DNA of 64,000 nt from Isoetes taiwanensis (lineage: Eukaryota > Streptophyta > Lycopodiopsida > Isoetales > Isoetaceae), in assembly GCA_021234155.1 (NCBI GenBank), contig JAJEKV010000056.1, positions 9,285,488 to 9,349,487 of the forward strand, written 5' to 3'. A program made the position numbers and the translations under genes. The notes beneath the pieces were generated by a model. The model saw only the letters and a program-made list of their open reading frames with translations. It was not told the origin of the DNA and ran no database searches. Numbering within the stretch: position 1 is the first letter of the stretch; each line of letters opens with the position of its first letter. This document shows, one piece after another, positions 57,646 through 64,000 of the stretch.

Positions 57646-57660
57646 TGGTATCAGAGCACA
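57646..57660 (+). promoter_or_regulatory. Copia-2 primer-binding site
   Basis: tggtatcagagcaca, the exact plant initiator-Met tRNA-type site, one base after the 5' LTR. Confidence 0.92.
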
Positions 57661-57682
57661 GGGATCAAAGTGACAAGTCGTT

Positions 57683-59029
57683 TTGGAGCATCACTCTTTA
57701 AGTGGCATCAAAATATATGAAGGAGGACCTGGATTCCAAATCTGGAAAGAGCAGATGAAGAATGTGCTGGAAAATGAAAATTTGTGGGAATTGTTGGATG
57801 AATCTAATGGTTCATCAAGTGTTGTTGCAGGTAGAAGAGAAAGCAGCTCTTCTGACAGTGGTGCAACTGAAGGAGCAAGTATAGGAAGCAGGGAACTGGC
57901 CAAAGTTAAGGAAGCTTATGCTATATTAACTAGCAAGGTAGGAGCTTCAATCTTGTTGAAGGTAAGGGGCAAATCCCCAGGAGAAATATGGAAATATTTG
58001 CTTAAGCATTTTGAGGAAAAATCATCCTCCCAGATTGATATACTTGACAAAGAACTTAGGAAGTTAAAACTTAAGGAGGATGATGATCTCACCAATTTTT
58101 TCTCAAAGTTTGACAATATAGTGGCAGATTTGGAAGGGGCAGGAGTCTTTTTGACTGAACAACAAAAGTTGTTACATGTGGCTAGAGCTGTAGCAGGGAA
58201 CAAGCAGTTGGCCACATTAATTAGAAATGTGGCTAAAACAAGGGAGGCAGCAGAAGAAATGATCAGAACAGAATTCGAGCAGCATAAGGTATTATCTGAG
58301 TCTGATGATGAAAATGTAGAAGTGCTTTTTACAGGGAAAGGAAAATATAGAGCAAATGAACCAAAAGCAAAGGGACAAATTGATCCTTGTTACCATTGTA
58401 AAGCACATGGTCATCTAAAGGCAGACTGCCCTAAATTAAAAGAAGTGGAATGCTATAACTGTGGAGGCAAGGGGCATTTTGCTAATAAATGTGCCAGCAG
58501 CAAGAGAGGGAGAGGCAATAAAGGAAAAAGCTCATACAGGGGTCGAGGGAAGGAGATCAAAAGACAAAGTTCTGCAGTAAACTTAACTCAAGAGGTGGAG
58601 GAAGAAACAAGTGAAGAAGACGAGGAGGCTGAGGTAAATAATTCTGAAACTTTTACTTTGTCTGGTAAAAGAACTGACATCTCAAATGATCTATTAATCT
58701 TAGATAGTGGAGCAGAGAAAAGTGGGACAGGCTCAGCCAAGTTTCTGAAAAATAAAGATGAAGGAAGAAAGGGATATGTCAAGCTTGGGAATGGCAAACT
58801 TCAAAAAGTACAATGTGCTGGTATTCTGGAGATTTTCGACTTGGAAGGGAAAGTTGTAGAATTAAAGGATGTTTTGTGTGTGCCAAGTTTAGTTAGAAAC
58901 TTGATTTCAATAAGTCAACTAGTTGACATGGGTTACTGCTTATCAATTTTGACAAACAGCAATGTACTATTCTCTTTGATAATGAAATTAAGTTTTATGG
59001 AAGAAGATTTGGAAATCTATTTGGCATAG
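57683..59029 (+). pseudogene. Copia-2 gag and protease region
   Basis: 448-codon frame from the ATG at 57683 (MEHHSLSGIKIYEGG). UBN2-type gag with WKYLLKHFEEKSSSQIDIL and LRKLKLKEDDDLTNFFSKF. Two zinc knuckles, CYHCKAHGHLKADC and CYNCGGKGHFANKC. A basic RGRGNKGKSSYRGRG patch and an acidic stretch follow. The protease motif LLILDSGAEKSGTG keeps Asp-Ser-Gly but lacks the usual following His-Met. The chain continues through LCVPSLVRNLISISQLVDMG, after which a frameshift ends it before the pre-integrase segment at 59080. This gag is more intact than that of copia-1. Confidence 0.88.
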
Positions 59030-59079
59030 ATAACAATTGTGTACCTGCAATTAATGCTGTTGTAGCACCCGATCTAAAT

Positions 59080-59797
59080 TTGTGGCATCAAAGGCTATGT
59101 CATGCAAGCAATAAGTATATTGAGCAGATGATTAAACAAGGATTGATTGAAGTAAGAGAATGCAAGGAAAATGTCAGGAGTTGTTATGGATGCATGATGG
59201 GAAAACACACAAGATTACCCTTTAAGAAATCACAGAAAAGAGCAAAGGACATTCTAGAAATCGTGCATACAGACCTATGTGGTCCACTTAATGTGAGAAG
59301 TATTGGAGGCAAAAGGTATTTCATTACTTTTATTGATGACTTTAGTCGAAAAACTAAAATTGCATGCTTAAAAACAAAAGATGAGGCTTTTGAAGCATTT
59401 AAGGAATTTCTGGCAAAAATAGAACTTGAGACTGGCAAAAGAATCAAATGTTTGAGATCTGACCGGGGAATTTATTTCTCACTGAGTTCAAAAAAAATAT
59501 TGCAAGATCAAAGGTATTAAAAGGCAATTGACCTGTAGATTCTCTCCACAACAGAATGGTGTGGCAGAAAGGAAAAACAGAACAATCCTAAATGCTGTAA
59601 GAGCTATGCTCAAGCATACTGGTTTGCCAAATTACCTTTGGGAAGAGGCAGCCAAAACTGCTGTGGAAATCCAAAATATGTTGCCATCCTCAAGCATAAA
59701 TGGTGCCTTACCACAGAAACTTTGGTGTGAAACAACACCCAATTTTGAGAAACTGAAAGTATATGGCTGTCTTGGTTTTGTTCATATCCCTAAATAG
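59080..59797 (+). pseudogene. Copia-2 integrase
   Basis: Pre-integrase zinc-binding part LWHQRLCHASNKY...CYGCMMGKH, then the catalytic core TDLCGPLNVRSIGGKRYFIT, CLRSDRG and, in a shifted frame, QNGVAERKNRTILNAVRAML: the D, D and E residues are present. A frameshift at about 59470-59530 separates the last two. A TAG near 59796 ends the second segment, and the next frame starts at 59840. Confidence 0.88.
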
Positions 59798-59839
59798 CAG
59801 AGGAAAAAACTTGATGACAGGGAAAAAATTGGATATCTA

Positions 59840-61881
59840 GTGGGGTATGATGAAGAGTCAAAGGCATATAGGATGTTTGATCCAATAAAGAGGAAAATAA
59901 TGATAAGCAGGGATATAACCTTTGATGAATATCAGATCTACAAGGATCACAAAACAGCAATCACCACAACAAAACATGAAGAAGGAAAGCTGGAAAATAT
60001 TACATCAAAGGGAAATGCAGACACTATTGATGATGACAATAGTGATACTAATTCCGTGGACCTGCGGTACATGAGGCAGCCAATGAACGGACAAACGAAG
60101 ATATTAGTAACCGAAGTGAAAACAAAGAAGACATGCAGGTTGTAAATGAAGATGTGCAACCTAGAAGAAGAAGAGACGTTCAAATTTTGCAAGATGAAGC
60201 AAAGGTAAATTCTGATTTATATGGGAGAGATGCATCTGGTAGAAGTAAGAGATTAAAACAAAACCCTGCTGAAATAAATTTAACTGAAATACTAGCCATG
60301 ATAGATTTTGAAGTGCCAAAGACTTTTGAGGAGGCAATGAATGGAAGTGATTCTAAAAATTGGAAAACTGCCATGGAAGAAGAATTAAATGCATTCAAAG
60401 GGACTGAAACTTTTGAACTGGTTGATTTGCCTGAGGGAAGAAAGGCAGTAGGTTGCAAATGGATATATAAAATTAAGCAGGGAACAAAGGAGCATTCTAT
60501 AAAATATAAAGCCAGATTGGTTGCACAGGGTTTTACTCAGAAGAAAGGAATTGATTATGAGGACACTTTTTCTCCAATAGTGAAAATGGCAAGTATAAGA
60601 ATATTATTAGCAATGGCAAACTCCAAGGATTTAGAAGTACATCATATGGATGTCTCCACTGCTTTTCTAAATGCAAAATTAGAAGAAGAAGTGTACATGA
60701 AACAACCCCCTGGCTTTGAGCAAGGGAGAGATAAAGTTTGGAAGTTGAAGAGAGCTGTATATGGGTTGAAACAATCACCCAGACAATGGTATTTGTGCAT
60801 GGATAATTACTTGAAAGAACAAGGATTCCTTAAGCTCAAAGATGATGGAAATTTATATATGTTTAAAGAAGGTCCAGATTATTGTTATATAGCCTTGTAT
60901 GTTGATGATAACATAATGGTCAGTAACAATCTTATCATTATGCAGAAGTGCAAAAATATTTTGAAAAGCAGGTTCAAAATGACAGACTTAGGAGAGTTAC
61001 AGAAATTCTTAGGCATAGAAGTGAGCAGGGATAGGAGCAGAAAAATTTTGACACTATCTCAGGGAGCAAACATAGCTGGAGTCTTGAAAAGATTTAACAT
61101 GGAAGAATGCAAAGTTGTAAAGACACCAATGGTACCAGGAAATAGGTTGTCAAATGAAGATTGTCCAAAAACAGCAAAGGAAAAGTTGGAAACAGAAAAT
61201 TTGCCTTATCGAGAATTAATAGGTTGCTTACTTTACTTGGCAAATTGCACCAGGCCAGACATAGCATATGCTGTCAACATTCTAAGCAGGTATTGTCATA
61301 ATTATGGAAGAATGCATTGGCAAGCTGCAAAAAGGGTGATTAGATATCTAAAAGGAACCACTGGTGTTGGCATTAGGTTTGATTCAGAAAATTTAGAATT
61401 ACAAAGTTACTGTGATTCTGACTGGGGTGGTGATCTTGATGAAAGAAAATCCACTTCTGGCTTTATTCTCATGTTGGGAGGTGGACCAATCTCATGGAAA
61501 TGCAAAAAGCAGCATGCTATAGCTTTATCCTCAGCTGAAGCAGAGTACTCAGCCACTACATTAGCAGCAAAGGAAATTGTTTGGAGCAGAAGGCTGTTGA
61601 ATGAGCTGGGAATAAATCAGAATGATCCTTTGATCTTGAACTCAGATATTACAAGCTGTGTGGCAATGATAAAGAATCCTATCATGCATGAAAGAACTAA
61701 ACATATTGAGTTAGAAATGCATTTCATTAGGGATATGGTGAACAAAGGGATCATACAGGTCCAATATATACCAACAGGCCAGCAGTTGGTAGATATTTTG
61801 ACAAAGCCCTTAACAGAATTCAAATTCTGTCAGTTAAGAGAAATGATTAGCTGCAAGGATTATAATATGAAGGGAGAGTGA
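59840..61881 (+). pseudogene. Copia-2 reverse transcriptase and RNase H
   Basis: 59840-60145 is the linker after integrase (KIMISRDITFDE). 60133-61881 is a 582-codon frame. Its RT has YKARLVAQGFTQKKGIDYED, KQPPGFEQGRDKVWKLKRAV and the catalytic YVDD in IALYVDDNIMVSNN. Its RNase H has CDSDWGGDLDERKSTSGF, ALSSAEAEYSATTLAAKE and HIELEMHFIRDMVNKG. This frame is uninterrupted. Its TGA stop (61879-61881) is also the first bases of the 3' LTR. Confidence 0.92.
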
Positions 61882-62519
61882 AAGGAAGTTGTTCATATTA
61901 TAATCATGAAGTATTAGCAATGACAGAGATGTATATGCAGAAGTTGATTGATCAGACAACATGTGAAGATGCAGAGGTGTAAAGGTCTCGAGGCAAATCA
62001 ATGTTGAATCTAAGGTTGCTAATAGTCTAAAACCAATGGAGAAAAAGGAAGTTAAAGGTTCACCTTAAGACGATGCACTTACAACGGTTATATTGAATAA
62101 ATAAGGGTCTAAGGTTAACCATTGGAAAACTGGCGGTCAAATGCTGTTTAAACAACTATTTTGGACCAAGTTGGAAATGGAGGAAACTAGGCGAATTTGG
62201 TGCCGATTTGTGATGAATCGGTGCCGATTAACTGAATTATAAGTAGTATGAGAGAGACAGGTACAACAGACTGAGTTTCGGTGTGCCGGATCTATAAGTG
62301 CATAGGTGCTTGGGCTGTCGGAGGTCCTCAATGTTTATATTGAAAAATTTCGATGTTTAATAGCCTAACTATTGCTACAGTAAAGCAATAGAATATTAAA
62401 ACCATTGGTACATTGAAATTTCAATAGTTTATAGTTGTTTAATGGGTAATGTGGGATAAGACTTGTATTTGCTAAGTAAAATAGACATCTGAAGATCTTG
62501 ATCTAACCAAATCCTTACA
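61879..62519 (+). repeat. Copia-2 3' LTR
   Basis: 641 bp, the longer of the pair. Includes about 100 bp (atagcctaactattgctaca onward) absent from the 5' LTR. Confidence 0.9.
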
Positions 62520-62677
62520 ATGATTACTCTTACAGTTGGTTGGGCATTCAAAAGCTTGCTGAAAGCGTGATTTCATAGTCAATATACAAGGTTTTGTAGT
62601 CAACTTACAAGGTTTCATAGTCAACATACAAGGTGGCCATTTTGACAAATTTATAGGTTGTTCCCTAATCTGATTCC
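62520..62677. repeat. Right copy of the duplication flanking copia-2
   Basis: Starts atgattactcttac directly after the 3' LTR and ends ctaatctgattcc, then continues into tgggacatacaagg. See 56946-57105. Confidence 0.9.
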
Positions 62678-63603
62678 TGGGACATACAAGGTGGTGGTTT
62701 AGGTTGTTTCATACTCTGATTAGGTTACTTCCTTCTACCAGGCTCTTCTAGAATGCTCTAAATAAACCCACAAGCATGTACATCCTCCATCTATAATCTC
62801 CAAAGACATATCTCTAAAGACATGCCCAAGCTTTACTCCGATGAACCTAAACTATTCTCTTGCTTGCCTTCATCTCCTTCCAGTAAAAAATCATTCGAAG
62901 ACTTTCAGTAATGACATTGTTTCTACACAAACTTTTAAAAACTGGTGGGATCAACACAATTGTAATGTCTCAGAACAATTAGGACTAGGATTAATGGCTA
63001 TAGCCTGAGAGGAACAAAAGAACCTATTGAGATTGTTCTACTGTCAGGAATTCAGACTCATGAACAATGTACCCTGCAGATAATGATGGCCTATGAGATA
63101 ACTAGTGGAAGTAAGGACATGGAAAAGTATATTAAAGAAGACAATGATGGCCTATGAGATAACTAGTGGAAGTAAGGACATGGAAAAGTATAATAAAGTA
63201 GACGATAAGAGATACTAACCACCAGGAGATTAACAAGCTATCTTTCATTGAAATATTGGATTCTGCAAAGCTGCATGTGCAAGAACACTCGAGATGGTTC
63301 CAAGACAAAATTCAATGGATGAAAGAAATGAGGTTGACTTTGAAAGATATCATAACAGCAGGGATATGTAATATAAAATAGAGCTGTCAGCTGTTAGAAA
63401 ATGGCTAGAGAGACACATCAGAGTCAAGGCAAGGCAACTATCAAAAATCTTCAATCCATGAAATAAGGAATATGACATAAATTACATGAAACGACTGGAT
63501 AAAAGCTAGAAAAACACACTAGCTAGACTTACAATGGGAAATTATGATCTCAGAATAGAAAGAGATAAATGGCTGCAAATTAACACTAGAGTTGTCCCGG
63601 GCG
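62678..63603. other. Intergenic, with one tandem duplication
   Basis: Positions 63082-63203 hold two copies of a 61-bp unit (aatgatggcctatgagataa ... ggaaaagtat). Short protein-like frames around 62990-63140 (INGYSLRGTKEPIEIVLL) may be relics of a retroelement, but no family is recognised. Confidence 0.55.
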
Positions 63604-63631
63604 CCATTTCTGGTCCATGGACCAGAAATGG
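63604..63631. repeat. Perfect 28-bp palindrome
   Basis: ccatttctggtcca followed by its exact reverse complement. It is preceded by gggcgccattt-like sequence, recalling the palindromes of the 30-34.6 kb block but with different arms. Confidence 0.9.
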
Positions 63632-63856
63632 TCCACCATACCCCCTGCTACTTAAACCGATATATCTCGCAAGAGAAATTTTAATTTTAAAATATACCAC
63701 CACTATTTGAGTCTTCACTTGATTCTTAACGATCTGTGAGAATTTCATGACCACTGGATTTACCTTTATATTGGTATGATTGTTCAAACTTTGGAGAATT
63801 TGACAATTTTTACAGCACTCTAGAACTGCATTCTTCAATTTTCTAGCATAAAAGTG

Positions 63857-64000
63857 TATAATAGTTGCTCCTAACAAAGTTGATGATTCCGAAATGTGCA
63901 CAATTTCAAACCCTTACTTTTTATAATCCTATTGGCAGCTCTTCGTAACTACTTAAAGTTCTTCTTCAAGTTCTTTTTCAACGGATGGTGAGCATGGAGT
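63857..64000 (+). pseudogene. Second copy of the SWEET 3' end, running off the window
   Basis: These 144 bases match 53075-53218 with no difference seen, covering the last 70 bases of the SWEET coding region and its 3' UTR start. The match begins abruptly within exon 5, so this copy lacks the rest of the exon. The right end continues beyond the window. Confidence 0.9.

Larger units (their letters stand above)
57106..62519 (+). mobile_element. Copia-2: near-complete Ty1/copia retrotransposon
   Basis: LTRs at 57106-57644 and 61879-62519, both TGAAAGGAAG...CCTTACA. A primer-binding site follows the 5' LTR, and a purine tract (gaagggagag) precedes the 3' LTR. Gag, protease, integrase, RT and RNase H are in Ty1/copia order. 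No 5-bp TSD is seen; instead a 158-160 bp near-identical duplication lies on both sides. The 5' LTR lacks about 100 bp present in the 3' LTR. Pol has only a few frame breaks. Confidence 0.92.

Overview
This is nuclear DNA of a land plant. The window carries three ordinary intron-containing plant genes on the + strand: a RAD23 ubiquitin receptor (46187-48927), a GH17 beta-1,3-glucanase (50078-51185) and a SWEET sugar transporter (52119-53144). They sit in a large amount of degraded plant retrotransposon. The element load and intron style would fit a large repeat-rich genome such as a gymnosperm or fern, but I cannot name the organism.

From about 2.8 to 25.5 kb there is a nested pile of retroelements whose order of insertion can be read from target-site duplications (TSDs). 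A decayed Ty3/gypsy element was split in its gag by a full-length L1-type LINE (LINE-B, 3492-23757, TSD ttgatgccaat). LINE-B was then split by three elements: a second full-length LINE (LINE-A, 4480-11107, TSD tgggcacagc), a 1.1-kb poly(A)-tailed non-autonomous insert (15448-16540, TSD caacaaggaggt), and a minus-strand Ty1/copia element with two nearly identical LTRs (17461-23428).

From about 26 to 41 kb lies an unusual accessory block. A minus-strand gene (28517-33115) encodes a protein with a ParB/Srx-like domain, a long Lys/Glu-rich stretch and a C-terminal DNA-methyltransferase-like motif. It is divergent from a plus-strand gene with a short first exon (34070) and from a decayed DUF7869-type transposase-like gene (35396-37900). 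Further downstream is a broken histone-H3/CENH3-like gene (39925-40452). GC-rich palindromes built on AAATGGCGCCA and its reverse complement recur in this block. Within it they fall almost entirely inside three predicted introns of the two divergent genes. The largest of these introns also holds two hairpins that differ from each other by compensatory base changes. This block is the best candidate for an undescribed system, probably a large DNA transposon or its remains.

From about 41.7 to 45.6 kb there is a LINE-B fragment, an LTR-like region, a Ty3/gypsy gag and an LTR related, in inverted orientation, to the one at 1.0-2.6 kb. After the three host genes the right end holds a nearly complete plus-strand Ty1/copia element (57106-62519) flanked by an imperfect duplication of about 160 bp. 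The window ends inside a second copy of the SWEET 3' end (63857-64000).

Most transposon genes here are broken. Only RAD23, the GH17 gene and SWEET look intact. All product names are from reading motifs by eye; no database search was run.
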